64,000 nt of DNA from Burkholderiales bacterium (lineage in GTDB: Bacteria > Pseudomonadota > Gammaproteobacteria > Burkholderiales > Burkholderiaceae_C), in contig RXJQ01000012.1 in assembly GCA_003963115.1 (NCBI GenBank), forward strand, positions 54,311 to 118,310, written 5' to 3'. Below the pieces are notes generated by a model. That model had not been told where the DNA came from and did no database searches. It saw only the letters and a program-made list of their open reading frames with translations. Made by a program: the position numbers and the translations under genes. Within the stretch, counting starts at the first letter, position 1. The number at the start of each line of letters is the position of its first letter. Below are positions 47,007 through 56,033 of the stretch, one piece after another.

Positions 47007-47612
47007 ATGCCCATCGACCAGCCCGCCGACACCTCGACCTTGTTCAAGAGCGCCAAGGCATTTGAAGCATGGCTGAAAAAGCACCATGCGACGTCCGAAG
47101 GCCTGTGGCTCAAGATCGCCAAGCGCGGTGCCGATGAAGCCAGCGTCACCTACCTTGAAGCGGTGGAGATCGCGCTCTGCTGGGGCTGGATCGACGGTCA
47201 GAAGAAGGGCCTGGACGAGCAGCATTTCCTCCAGCGGTTCACGCCCAGGCGCGCCCGCAGCGTCTGGTCGAAGGTCAATGTCGACAAGGTCGCGGCGCTC
47301 ATCCAGGCGGGCCGCATGCAGGCGCCGGGCCTGGCGCAGGTCGAGGCCGCCAAGGCCGACGGCCGATGGGCGCGGGCGTACGACGGCGCGCGCACGTCCA
47401 CGGTTCCCGAAGACCTGATCGCGGCGCTCGATGCCGCACCGGCGGCGAAATCATTCTTCTCGACGCTCAACGCCTCCAATCGCTACGCGATCTTGTGGCG
47501 CATCCAAACGGCAGTGAAAGCCGAGACGCGTGCGAGGCGGATAGCCCAACTCGTGGAGATGCTCGCGCGCGGTGAGACCGTCCATATCTTCAGGCCCAAG
47601 GTCAAGGACTGA
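47007..47612 (+). CDS. YdeI/OmpD-associated family protein
   Basis: A 201-residue cytoplasmic protein with the YdeI-family blocks: FEAWLKKHHATSEGLWLKIA, ALCWGWIDGQKKGLD, FTPRRARSVWSKVNVDKV and a C-terminal ARRIAQLVEMLARGE. The biochemical role is unknown. The ATG at 47007 begins the family N-terminus; an in-frame ATG 33 bases upstream is less likely. A decayed fragment of a related gene lies at 31024-31077. Confidence 0.88.
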   Translation: MPIDQPADTSTLFKSAKAFEAWLKKHHATSEGLWLKIAKRGADEASVTYLEAVEIALCWGWIDGQKKGLDEQHFLQRFTPRRARSVWSKVNVDKVAALIQAGRMQAPGLAQVEAAKADGRWARAYDGARTSTVPEDLIAALDAAPAAKSFFSTLNASNRYAILWRIQTAVKAETRARRIAQLVEMLARGETVHIFRPKVKD

Positions 47613-47787
47613 CCGAGTCTGGTGTGGGCTGTACTGAGCACGGACGGCTCGGGTGCAGCGATGTCCGACACCGACGGGCACGGCGCCAACGTTCACACTT
47701 CAGTGCATATCAGTCATGGCTGTGATAAGCAGCGCCTCCTGCGCGATTCCCTTGGCCATTTGCATCTCTCGAACTGCCAGTTGCTGC

Positions 47788-48696
47788 TCAAGCCCGTTCT
47801 GGAAGAATGCTCGGCAACAAGGGCCGCGAAAGCCTTTGCACCCACCACTTCAAAGCCTCGCCTTGATGACCTGTCTTCCAGCCCAACCAGAACAGCTCGT
47901 CTGGCCGTGATTCGGCAATCGGCAAGTTGATGAGGGTGCCACGCGCCAGTTCAGACTGGATGCATGCGAGGGGCAAGAACCCGTGGCCAAGCCCAGCAAC
48001 TTGGTAGGCGATCTTCGTGGCGATGTTGGGCACGGTGATGCGCTTTTGTCCGAGTTGCAAACCCACCGTTCGCTCGGCCAGATGGCGTGCACTGTCGCCG
48101 ACGACGATGGCCGTGTGCTGTAGCAAGTCCTTCCTGGCAAGTGGCAACGGCGAACGCGCCAGCGGGTGTGTCGGTGCCACACAAAAACCGAAGGCAAGCG
48201 CACCGACGTTGACTGCTTTGTAGCCACCGCCGGCCGGTCCATCACCGGCAGCGATGACCATATCCGCGCGTCCGTCGCGCAACGCTTCCCAACTGCCCGT
48301 CAAAGCCTCCGTGGCAATGCGCAGGCGGGTGCCGCAACGCAAGTCTTCGAAGGCACAGATGTCGTCTGCAAAGGCACTGGAAGGGATGAGCGAATCATGG
48401 ACCAGGCGGATTTCGGCCTCATAGCCCGTCGCGATCTGGCGCATCCGTGACTCCAGGTCGGCCGCAGCATTGAGCAGCCATCGACCTTCTTTGACCAATT
48501 CCAGCCCCGCCGGCGTCAGGCTCACGCGCGGTCCGTTGCGGGTGAACACCGCCAGTCCCAGCTGTTCTTCCAGCTTGTTGATTGCATAGGACACAGTCGA
48601 TGGCACTTTGTGCAGCCGCTCGGCTGCAGCAGCAAACGACCCGTGCCTGTCGATGGCGTCGACCAGTTCAATGGCCTCCAAAGTGAGTTTGGACAT
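47788..48696 (-). CDS. LysR-family transcriptional regulator
   Basis: A 302-residue regulator. The winged helix-turn-helix is at residues 1-65 (SFAAAAERLHKVPSTVSYAI) and the effector-binding domain at about 90-295. It is divergent from the pirin gene across a 184-base AT-richer gap. Genes of this type paired with pirin are common in betaproteobacteria, so control of the pirin gene is the simplest guess. Confidence 0.92.
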   Translation of the reverse strand: MSKLTLEAIELVDAIDRHGSFAAAAERLHKVPSTVSYAINKLEEQLGLAVFTRNGPRVSLTPAGLELVKEGRWLLNAAADLESRMRQIATGYEAEIRLVHDSLIPSSAFADDICAFEDLRCGTRLRIATEALTGSWEALRDGRADMVIAAGDGPAGGGYKAVNVGALAFGFCVAPTHPLARSPLPLARKDLLQHTAIVVGDSARHLAERTVGLQLGQKRITVPNIATKIAYQVAGLGHGFLPLACIQSELARGTLINLPIAESRPDELFWLGWKTGHQGEALKWWVQRLSRPLLPSILPERA

Positions 48697-48880
48697 GGCT
48701 CAGTCCACCATAAGGGTTCGATATTCGGATTTTTCGATGATACACAACTGAATGCTTCAACATGAAGGCACCTTCGCACACTCAAACTGATGGCATTCCA
48801 TTCAAAGAAGCCGGATACAGGCTGATTCGATGGAATTGATCATCAAGCAAGTGGACGGACCATCAAATTAGGAGCACACC
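48697..48880. promoter_or_regulatory. Divergent promoter region, LysR regulator and pirin
   Basis: The gap is AT-rich next to the LysR gene. It holds two TCGAT elements (48717-48721 and 48736-48740) within a stretch that fits the loose T-N11-A pattern of LysR sites. AGGAGC at 48871-48876 is the ribosome site of the pirin gene. Confidence 0.35.
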
Positions 48881-49597
48881 ATGCTGGAACTTCGCAAAGC
48901 CCATGACCGAGGTATCGCCAATCTTGGATGGCTCGATTCTCGCCACACTTTCTCGTTCGGGCACTATCGCGATCCACAGCAGCAAGGCTTCTCCGATTTG
49001 CTGGTAATCAACGACGACCGCGTGCAACCCGGGCAGGGCTTTGGCACCCACCCGCATAACAACATGGAGATCTTCTCCTATGTGTTGGAAGGCGCGCTGG
49101 CGCACAAGGACTCCATGGGCACGGGCTCTGTGATCTATCCAGGCGATGTCCAGCTGATGAGTGCTGGCACAGGCGTGCGGCACAGCGAGTTCAACCACTC
49201 GCAGACCAATCCGCTTCACTTCCTGCAGATCTGGATCGTGCCCTGCATCAAAGCGGTGAAGCCCAGCTACCAGCAAACGCACTTCAGCGAAGTGGACAAG
49301 CGCGGTCGCCTGGTACTGGTTATCTCGCCAGACGGCGCGAACGGCTCGTTGACCATCCATCAGGATGTCCGCGTCCATGCGGGTCTTTTCGATGGTAGCG
49401 AGGCCGCTACCCTGAATTTGGCCCAGCGCTACGCCTATGTTCATGTGGCACGCGGCAGCGTTGAGCTCAATGGGCAAAGGCTCCACGAAGGAGATGGCGC
49501 ACGTGTGCGAGATGAGAAGCTGCTGCATCTGAGCGGCGGCCAGCGGGCTGAAGTGCTGGTCTTCGATCTGCCGCCGCGCGAGTTGCCTTCTCGTTGA
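48881..49597 (+). CDS. Pirin-family (YhhW-like) bicupin protein
   Basis: A 238-residue cytoplasmic protein of the pirin superfamily. The N-terminal cupin carries the metal ligands in GTHPHNNMEIFSYVLEGALAH (His at about 57, 59 and 101, with Glu near 103), and the opening KAHDRG...LDSRHTFSFGHY is diagnostic. YhhW relatives show quercetin 2,3-dioxygenase activity in vitro; the true role is unclear. AGGAGC precedes the ATG. It is divergent from a LysR regulator. Confidence 0.92.
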   Translation: MLELRKAHDRGIANLGWLDSRHTFSFGHYRDPQQQGFSDLLVINDDRVQPGQGFGTHPHNNMEIFSYVLEGALAHKDSMGTGSVIYPGDVQLMSAGTGVRHSEFNHSQTNPLHFLQIWIVPCIKAVKPSYQQTHFSEVDKRGRLVLVISPDGANGSLTIHQDVRVHAGLFDGSEAATLNLAQRYAYVHVARGSVELNGQRLHEGDGARVRDEKLLHLSGGQRAEVLVFDLPPRELPSR

Positions 49598-49916
49598 ATT
49601 TCGGCAACCTCAGCCACAAACCATCATGACCAAGATGGAACCTGTCATGGTCCACGTCGGTGACACGCCGTTCGCCGTGACGCTGCAGGACGCGCAATGG
49701 ACGCTTACAGGCGTCGTCGTCCGTTTAAAGCTCCACCGGGGGCAAAGCGAGCGCCCTTTGCAGATTGCCCATGCTTGCCCCGCTCTCAGGCTCTTGATCG
49801 TGAGGTGCGACTCCACACCGAGTTAGCCACCTGACAAATCTTCAATACGTTCAGGCTTGACCTTGGCACGATCGGTTCGACTTCTCGTCTCCACCTCACA
49901 CTCCAAGGATGTCACC
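49598..49916. other. Intergenic region between pirin and isochorismatase-like genes
   Basis: About 320 bases. A 66-codon frame exists at 49626-49826, but it has no clear ribosome site and no family character. The promoter of the following operon is expected near 49840-49900. Confidence 0.4.
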
Positions 49917-50570
49917 ATGCCCCTCACGGCCACTCCCACCCCTGCGACCAAGCTGCTCACGCCCCTCAATCACACCCTGATCCTGATCGACTTTCAGTCG
50001 CAGATGTCTTTCGCGACGCAGTCGATTGACGCCACCAATCTGCGAAACAATGCGGGCTTGGTCTCTCGGGCTGCCAACGGCTTTGGTGTGCCCGCCATTC
50101 TCACGACCGTTGCCGAAAAGAGCTTCTCAGGCCCCATGTACGAAGAGATCACCTCGGCCTTTCCTGGTCAAGCCCTGATCGATCGCACTTCGATGAACAC
50201 CTGGGAAGACGCCAATGTGATCGCGCATGTCAACATGATCGGGCGCGACCGTGTGGTGCTCGCTGGCCTGTGGACATCGGTCTGCATCGTCGGCCCTGCT
50301 CTGTCGGCGTTGGCACAGGGATACGAGGTCTATGTGATTGCCGATGCCTGTGGTGATGTCTCGGCTGAGGCCCACAACCGCGCTATGGACCGTATGGTCC
50401 AGGCTGGAGCCTGTCCCATGACGTCGTTGCAGTATCTGCTGGAGCTCCAGCGCGACTGGGCTCGGGCTGAGACCTACGACATCACGACCGGCATTGCCAA
50501 GAAATACGGCGGCGCCTATGGCCTGGGCATCACTTACGCCAAGACCATGTTTGGTGCCCACGAAGGTTGA
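49917..50570 (+). CDS. Isochorismatase-like cysteine hydrolase (YcaC type)
   Basis: A 217-residue cytoplasmic hydrolase. The family triad is visible: Asp in LILIDFQSQM (about residue 28), Lys in TVAEKSF (about 71), and the catalytic Cys in GLWTSVCIVGPAL (about 124). YcaC-type members hydrolyse unknown amides or related bonds. The ATG at 49917 follows CAAGGATG; an in-frame ATG at 49857 is less likely. It heads an operon with XapX, amidohydrolase, DoxX and AraC genes. Confidence 0.88.
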   Translation: MPLTATPTPATKLLTPLNHTLILIDFQSQMSFATQSIDATNLRNNAGLVSRAANGFGVPAILTTVAEKSFSGPMYEEITSAFPGQALIDRTSMNTWEDANVIAHVNMIGRDRVVLAGLWTSVCIVGPALSALAQGYEVYVIADACGDVSAEAHNRAMDRMVQAGACPMTSLQYLLELQRDWARAETYDITTGIAKKYGGAYGLGITYAKTMFGAHEG

Positions 50571-50576
50571 ACGGCC

Positions 50577-50858
50577 ATGAAGCCCTACGCCCTGTCGCTT
50601 GCAGTCGGTTTGCTGGTGGGTGTCATTTATGGGGCGCTCAATGTGCGATCGCCCGCACCACCGGTGATTGCACTGGTCGGCCTGCTGGGCATCCTGGCAG
50701 GCGAGCAAATTCCCGCGTTGCTGAGGCACACCTTGCAAGCGCCGGCAGAGCGCGTGTCCTGGCTCAGCGAACACGTCAAGCCCCATATGTTCGGGCATCT
50801 GCCAAAAGGACAGCTGCCCAGCGGTAAACAAACCGTCAACAAGCAAGAAACACCATGA
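50577..50858 (+). CDS. XapX-domain membrane protein (DUF1427)
   Basis: A 93-residue protein. The N-terminal XapX domain has two short membrane helices and the motif VRSPAPPVIALVGLLGILAGEQ. The tail is soluble. It follows the hydrolase by 6 bases and overlaps the amidohydrolase start (ATGA at 50855-50858), indicating coupled translation. The function is unknown. Confidence 0.88.
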   Translation: MKPYALSLAVGLLVGVIYGALNVRSPAPPVIALVGLLGILAGEQIPALLRHTLQAPAERVSWLSEHVKPHMFGHLPKGQLPSGKQTVNKQETP

Positions 50859-52747
50859 ACGCGACCAGCCCTCCAGATCTGATCCTCCATCGTGGCCTCT
50901 TTACCACCTTGGACCGCAGCAATCCCAGTGCCAGCGCCGTGGCCATCAAGGACGGTCGCTTCCTCCGGGTGGGGCGGGACAACGACGTCCTGCCGTTTGC
51001 AGGGCCTGATACCCAGATCATCGATCTGCAAGGCCGGCGCGTGCTGCCCGGCTTGATCGACAACCACATCCACGTTATCCGAGGTGGTTTGAACTTCAAC
51101 ATGGAGTTGCGCTGGGATGGCGTGCGCAGCCTGGCCGACGCGATGGCCATGCTCAAGCGTCAGGTCGACATCACGCCAGCGCCGCAATGGGTGCGCGTGG
51201 TGGGCGGCTTCACAGAGCATCAATTCGCCGAAAAGCGCCTACCCACCCTTGATGAGCTCAATGCGGTTGCACCCGACACGCCCGTCTTCATCCTGCACCT
51301 ATACGATCGAGCCTTGCTCAATGGCGCGGCCCTGCGAGCAGTCGGCTATACGAAGGACACACCGGCACCTCCGGGTGGTGAGATCGTGCGCGATGGCGCT
51401 GGCAATCCCACCGGTCTGCTGCTGGCCAAGCCCAATGCCGGCATCCTCTACGCCACCCTCGCCAAGGGGCCCAAGCTGCCGCTCGAATACCAGCTCAACT
51501 CGACTCGCCATTTCATGCGGGAGCTCAATCGCTTGGGCGTGACGGGCGCGATCGATGCCGGTGGCGGCTTCCAGAACTACCCTCAAGACTACGAGGTGAT
51601 CCAGAAGCTTGCTGACGCAGGACAACTCACCATTCGCTTGGCCTACAACCTCTTCACCCAGAAGCCCAAGCAGGAAAAGGAGGACTTCCTGAACTGGACG
51701 TCGACCTCCCAATACAAGCAGGGCGACGACTACTTCCGCCACAACGGTGCGGGCGAGATGCTCGTGTTTTCTGCCGCTGACTTCGAGGACTTCCGCCAGC
51801 CCCGCCCCGATATGGGTCCGGAAATGGAGAGCGAGCTGGAGGAAGTGGTCAATCTGTTGGCGCAAAACCGCTGGCCCTGGCGCCTGCACGCCACCTACGA
51901 CGAGACCATCAGCCGCGCGCTGGACGTCTTCGAGCATGTGAACCAAAGCGTCCCTTTGCACGGTCTCAACTGGTTCTTCGACCACTGCGAAACCATCTCC
52001 GAACAGTCGATCGACCGTATTGCGGCGCTGGGGGGTGGCATCGCTGTGCAGCACCGCATGGCCTACCAGGGCGAGTATTTCGTCGAACGCTACGGCCCGG
52101 GCGCAGCCCAGGCCACGCCACCCGTTGCGCGCATGTTGGAAAAAGGTGTGAAGGTGTCGGCAGGCACCGACGCCACGCGCGTGGCGTCTTACAACCCATG
52201 GGTGTCGCTGTCCTGGTTGATCACGGGCAAGACCGTTGGCGGCCTCCAGATCTACCCGCAGCGCAATTGCCTGGACCGCGAAACCGCGCTGCGCATGTGG
52301 ACCGAGAACGTCACCTGGTTTTCCAATGAGGAAGGCAAGAAGGGGCGTATCGAGGCCGGACAATTAGCCGACCTGATCGTGCCTGATCGCGACTTCTTCG
52401 CCTGCGCCGAGGCCGATATCGCCGACACCACGTCCGTCCTGACTCTGGTGGGTGGCAAGGTCGTGTATGCCAGTGGCGCCTTCAAGGACCTGGACGCCTC
52501 TGCACCACCGCCCGCCATGCCCGACTGGTCGCCAGTTCGTACCTTTGGCGGCTATGGGGGCTGGGCCGACCAGGGCGGCGCGCCTTTGCAGGCCACACTC
52601 AGCCGTCAGGCGGCAGGGGCTTGCGCTTGTGCGAAGCGCTGTGGGGTGCACGGTCACGCGCATGCCACCGCGTGGAGCAAGCAACTCCCCGTGTCAGACC
52701 TGCAAGGCTTCTGGGGTGCACTTGGTTGCGCTTGCTGGGCAGTCTGA
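50855..52747 (+). CDS. Amidohydrolase family 3 (YtcJ-like) with Cys/His-rich tail
   Basis: A 630-residue metal-dependent hydrolase. The HxH metal motif is in LIDNHIHVIRGG (about residue 70), and the late GTDATRV block carries the Asp ligand. Family 3 members act on N-acyl or urea-like bonds; the substrate is unknown. The last 45 residues are unusual, with CACAKRCGVHGHAHATAW and GALGCACWAV, a Cys/His cluster that could bind metal. The gene overlaps XapX and is followed after 10 bases by a DoxX gene. Confidence 0.88.
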   Translation: MNATSPPDLILHRGLFTTLDRSNPSASAVAIKDGRFLRVGRDNDVLPFAGPDTQIIDLQGRRVLPGLIDNHIHVIRGGLNFNMELRWDGVRSLADAMAMLKRQVDITPAPQWVRVVGGFTEHQFAEKRLPTLDELNAVAPDTPVFILHLYDRALLNGAALRAVGYTKDTPAPPGGEIVRDGAGNPTGLLLAKPNAGILYATLAKGPKLPLEYQLNSTRHFMRELNRLGVTGAIDAGGGFQNYPQDYEVIQKLADAGQLTIRLAYNLFTQKPKQEKEDFLNWTSTSQYKQGDDYFRHNGAGEMLVFSAADFEDFRQPRPDMGPEMESELEEVVNLLAQNRWPWRLHATYDETISRALDVFEHVNQSVPLHGLNWFFDHCETISEQSIDRIAALGGGIAVQHRMAYQGEYFVERYGPGAAQATPPVARMLEKGVKVSAGTDATRVASYNPWVSLSWLITGKTVGGLQIYPQRNCLDRETALRMWTENVTWFSNEEGKKGRIEAGQLADLIVPDRDFFACAEADIADTTSVLTLVGGKVVYASGAFKDLDASAPPPAMPDWSPVRTFGGYGGWADQGGAPLQATLSRQAAGACACAKRCGVHGHAHATAWSKQLPVSDLQGFWGALGCACWAV

Positions 52748-52757
52748 AGAAGCCAAC

Positions 52758-53192
52758 ATGGACATGACAAACACCTCGACCCCACACCATGGGCCGCGTT
52801 CGCGGCCCTCCTTGCAGACAATCGTGCATTGGCTAGCGTTGCTCGGCCTGTGCTCCGCCTATTTGCAAGGCGGCATCAACAAGGCACTTGACTTCCCGGG
52901 GGCCGTCCAGGAAATGCAGAGTCTGGGCATTGCCCCACCTGTGTTGATGGCCTGCGCCACCATCGGGCTGGAGCTTACTGCGTCGCTCATGATCTTGACG
53001 GGCTACAGGCGAGGACTGGCTGCGGCCATGTTGGCATGCTTCACACTGGCTGCCAGCTTCATTGCGAACCGCTACTGGACCTTGTTGCCACCCATGCGCA
53101 ACGCCATGGCCAATGCCTTTTATGAGCACCTGGGGTTGGTGGGTGGTTTTGTGCTTGTCGCGTTGCGGGACTGGCAAGCACGACACCCATGA
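52758..53192 (+). CDS. DoxX-family membrane protein
   Basis: A 144-residue protein with four membrane segments and the DoxX opening LGLCSAYLQGGINKALDF. DoxX proteins are linked to redox and sulfur metabolism in other bacteria; no specific role can be read. Its stop overlaps the start of the AraC gene by 4 bases, so they are coupled. Confidence 0.85.
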   Translation: MDMTNTSTPHHGPRSRPSLQTIVHWLALLGLCSAYLQGGINKALDFPGAVQEMQSLGIAPPVLMACATIGLELTASLMILTGYRRGLAAAMLACFTLAASFIANRYWTLLPPMRNAMANAFYEHLGLVGGFVLVALRDWQARHP

Positions 53193-54067
53193 CGCACGAA
53201 ACAGCCGCACTCAGGAAGGCGCAAGGCCGGGTGTCACAACACCAGGTGATCGCTTGGCGCTCTGATGACATTGGCTTTCAGCGCGTGGTCATTTCCTCAG
53301 AGCAGCCACTGGCGCTCAACCGCGTCTTTCACGAAGACATCACCATCCTGGCTTTCCAGCATTGCCGCTGGCGCAGTGAGCAAGACCGCAAGCAGCACGA
53401 CGAGACTCCGGAGCATCTGATCGTCCGCGATGCGGGGAGAGTCTTTTCATCCCGCCTCATGGAGGTCGATGACCACCATGGCGGGGTGCCGGAGTGCCGA
53501 GAGATGCACATACCGGTTGAGCGAATGGCCCAGATTCACGAACAGTCTCACGGCGTTCTGCCAGCGTTTGACTTCTCCTCGCCCGTGATCCACAGCCCTG
53601 ACCTTGTCCGTCTGTTCTGGGACTCGCATTGGCTGTTCGAGCATCGCCATGAGTGCACACTGCTGGCCTCGACCTACCTCACCTGGCTGATATCCGCAGT
53701 CGCCGAGCGCACCAGCGGTCAACCGATCAAGGTGTCAGATACCAGGTGCCAATACCGTCCCTACCGCGCCGTTGAGTACCTCAGAGCCCACTTTCACGAC
53801 AAGGTCAGCCTGGTGGACTTAGCTCAGGTTTGCCAAACCAATCCTTACACGTTGCTGCGGCAGTTCAAGCAGGCGTTTGGCATGGCGCCACACGACTACC
53901 TGCTGGCTTACCGCATCTTTCGGGCCAAGCAGTACCTGCAATCCGGCTTGCCCTGCGCTGAAGTGGCCCTGCTGTGTGGCTTCTCGGATCAAAGTCACTT
54001 GAGCCGGCGCTTCAAGCAACGCCTTGGTGTCAGCCCGGGAAGCATCGTTGCAAGGTGTACCGGTTAG
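53189..54067 (+). CDS. AraC-family transcriptional regulator
   Basis: A 292-residue regulator. The N-terminal cupin-like sensing domain is at about residues 30-170. Two helix-turn-helix units occupy the last 100 residues (VSLVDLAQVCQTNPYTLLRQ and ALLCGFSDQSHLSRRFKQRL). It is coupled to doxX at ATGA and is the last gene of the operon, so it may autoregulate it or sense its substrate. Confidence 0.92.
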   Translation: MTHETAALRKAQGRVSQHQVIAWRSDDIGFQRVVISSEQPLALNRVFHEDITILAFQHCRWRSEQDRKQHDETPEHLIVRDAGRVFSSRLMEVDDHHGGVPECREMHIPVERMAQIHEQSHGVLPAFDFSSPVIHSPDLVRLFWDSHWLFEHRHECTLLASTYLTWLISAVAERTSGQPIKVSDTRCQYRPYRAVEYLRAHFHDKVSLVDLAQVCQTNPYTLLRQFKQAFGMAPHDYLLAYRIFRAKQYLQSGLPCAEVALLCGFSDQSHLSRRFKQRLGVSPGSIVARCTG

Positions 54068-54190
54068 CAGTGCGAATTCGACAGATATCCCTCAAACGGA
54101 TACGGTCAATTTTGTCCAAGACGGGCGTGATGTCGGCCAGTACGCTGACTTGGTGTTCAAACCATCTCACGTCATCCTTCAGGAATCAAT

Positions 54191-55153
54191 ATGTCCCGTC
54201 CTTCATCCATCGATCGCCGCACCCTTTTGATCGGCGCCTCGTCAGCCTTACCCGCCGCCGCGCTGGCCAAGCAGCGCGCAAGCACCCCTCCTGCCTCTAA
54301 TTCACCCAACGGAGCACTCCCCATGAATCAAGGCAATGTCGTGGTCACCAAAGACAAGACACGCATCTTCTACAACGACTGGGGGCAGGGGCAGCCGGTT
54401 GTCTTCAGCCACGGTTGGCCCTTGAACGGCGATGCCTTTGAAGACCAGATGATGTTCCTGGCCTCTCATGGCTACCGGGTCATTGCCCATGACAGGCGGG
54501 GACACGGCCGCTCATCCCAACCAGGCTTTGGCAACGACATGGACCACTACGCCGACGACCTGGCCCAACTGGTTGAAGCTCTGGATCTGAAGGACGCCGT
54601 GCACGTAGGGCACTCGACCGGCGGCGGCGAGGTCACCCGCTACATCGGTCGTCATGGTACGAAGCGTGTGGCCAAGGCCGTCCTGATTGGCGCGGTGACG
54701 CCCATCATGGCCAAGACCGACTGGAACCCGGATGGTGTGCCGATGTCCGTCTTCGACAGCATCCGCGCTGGCGTGCAGGCCAACAGGGCCCAGTTTTACA
54801 AAGACCTGACGCTGCCCTTCTACGGCTACAACCGACCTGGCGCAAAGGTGTCGGAGGCTGTGCGCGACACCTTCTGGCTGCAGGGCATGATGGGCAGCAT
54901 CCTGGCCCAGTACGAATGCGTCAAGGCGTTTTCAGAGACCGATCTGCGTGAAGACCTCCAACGCATGAAGGTGCCAACGCTCATCATCCATGGCGACGAT
55001 GACCAGATCGTGCCGCTGCAAACCACCGCCAAGGCCGCCGCGAAGCTGGCTCCCCAGGCTCGGCTGGAGGTGATCCCGGGTGCGCCCCACGGTCTGTGCA
55101 CCACGCACAAGGACCGCATCAACGAGATGCTGCTGGCCTTCTTGAAGGCGTGA
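54191..55153 (+). CDS. Exported alpha/beta hydrolase (cofactor-free haloperoxidase type)
   Basis: A 320-residue protein. The N-terminus [19 protein letters not shown] is a twin-arginine-like signal. The hydrolase core has HGWPLNGD (oxyanion), nucleophile Ser142 in GHSTGGGE, acid Asp271 in HGDDDQIVP and His300 in GAPHGLC, the pattern of cofactor-free chloroperoxidases and aryl esterases. An internal ATG at residue 45 (MNQGNVVV) starts the usual cytoplasmic form, so export is not certain. It is followed after 9 bases by dps, a link to oxidative stress. Confidence 0.85.
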   Translation: MSRPSSIDRRTLLIGASSALPAAALAKQRASTPPASNSPNGALPMNQGNVVVTKDKTRIFYNDWGQGQPVVFSHGWPLNGDAFEDQMMFLASHGYRVIAHDRRGHGRSSQPGFGNDMDHYADDLAQLVEALDLKDAVHVGHSTGGGEVTRYIGRHGTKRVAKAVLIGAVTPIMAKTDWNPDGVPMSVFDSIRAGVQANRAQFYKDLTLPFYGYNRPGAKVSEAVRDTFWLQGMMGSILAQYECVKAFSETDLREDLQRMKVPTLIIHGDDDQIVPLQTTAKAAAKLAPQARLEVIPGAPHGLCTTHKDRINEMLLAFLKA

Positions 55154-55162
55154 GGAAGGGCC

Positions 55163-55666
55163 ATGACTTACACCACCCGGATCGACTTGCCTCCCATGGT
55201 CAGGCAGCAGATCGTGAAGTTGCTGCAACAGCGTCTCAACGATGCCATTGACCTGGAGGCACAGCTCAAACATGCACACTGGAACGTCAAAGGGCCGCAG
55301 TTCTTTCAGCTCCATCAGCTGTTCGATGCCTTGCACGATGACATTGAAGGTGCAGTTGACCTGATTGCAGAGCGCATCACGGCGCTTGGTGGCATGGCGG
55401 ATGGCCGGCTGAGCTCGGTCGTGAAGGGCACTTCGCTTGCAAGCTACCCCTTGGGTGCGAGAGGCGGGGCGGCGCATCTTGATGCCATCGCCAGTGCCCT
55501 GAGCCGCTTTGGTGTCGGGATGCGGCAGGACACGGAGGTGGCCAGCCACCTGGGAGACACAGGCACTTCTGACCTGTTCACACAGTTGTCCCGCGAGACT
55601 GACAAGCTGCTTTGGCTGACCGAGGCCACCCTGGACGAAGCCGACGGCGGGGAGGTCGACGCATGA
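55163..55666 (+). CDS. dps: Dps ferritin-like DNA-protection protein
   Basis: A 167-residue four-helix protein. The inter-subunit ferroxidase ligands appear in LKHAHWNVKGPQF (His) and DALHDDIEGAVDLIAERI (Asp, Glu). It stores iron and protects DNA from peroxide as a 12-mer. The N-terminus is short, without the lysine-rich DNA-binding tail of E. coli Dps. It overlaps the next regulator gene by 4 bases. Confidence 0.92.
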   Translation: MTYTTRIDLPPMVRQQIVKLLQQRLNDAIDLEAQLKHAHWNVKGPQFFQLHQLFDALHDDIEGAVDLIAERITALGGMADGRLSSVVKGTSLASYPLGARGGAAHLDAIASALSRFGVGMRQDTEVASHLGDTGTSDLFTQLSRETDKLLWLTEATLDEADGGEVDA

Positions 55667-56025
55667 CGGCGGTCGTCATGCCTGCCTTGCGAAAGGGCTT
55701 GTCCCAGGCCAGGCTCTTCTGTGCACTGTCCATGTTGGAGTCACCTGGGCAGCCCGACAACAGCGTTGCGGCAGTGGCGCGTCAATGCGGGCTGTCGCGG
55801 GGGCACTTCAGCGTCGCGTTCAAGGCATGGACCGGCCTGACGCCTGCGCAATGGCGCCTGGCACGCCGGATTGACCTGGCCAAACTGATGCTCAAGGAAG
55901 CGCGCACAATCGCCGATATCGCGATCGCCTGTGGTTTCGCCGATCAGGCCCACCTGACACGGACCTTTCGCGCATTGGTGGGCATGTCGCCGGGCCAATG
56001 GCGCGCGCGGTTCGCCACCCATTGA
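55663..56025 (+). CDS. AraC-type helix-turn-helix protein without sensing domain
   Basis: A 120-residue protein consisting almost only of the two helix-turn-helix units of the AraC family (AAVARQCGLSRGHFSVAFK and ACGFADQAHLTRTFRALVGM). No ligand-binding domain is present, as in MarA/SoxS-type regulators, which respond through their own abundance. The ATG at 55663 overlaps the dps stop (ATGA), so the protein is made together with Dps. Confidence 0.88.
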   Translation: MTAVVMPALRKGLSQARLFCALSMLESPGQPDNSVAAVARQCGLSRGHFSVAFKAWTGLTPAQWRLARRIDLAKLMLKEARTIADIAIACGFADQAHLTRTFRALVGMSPGQWRARFATH

Positions 56026-56033
56026 CCCCCGAG

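Noticed and set aside
49626..49826. A possible 66-residue gene between pirin and the isochorismatase-like gene
   Set aside because: No ribosome site and no recognisable pattern; the composition resembles noncoding sequence.
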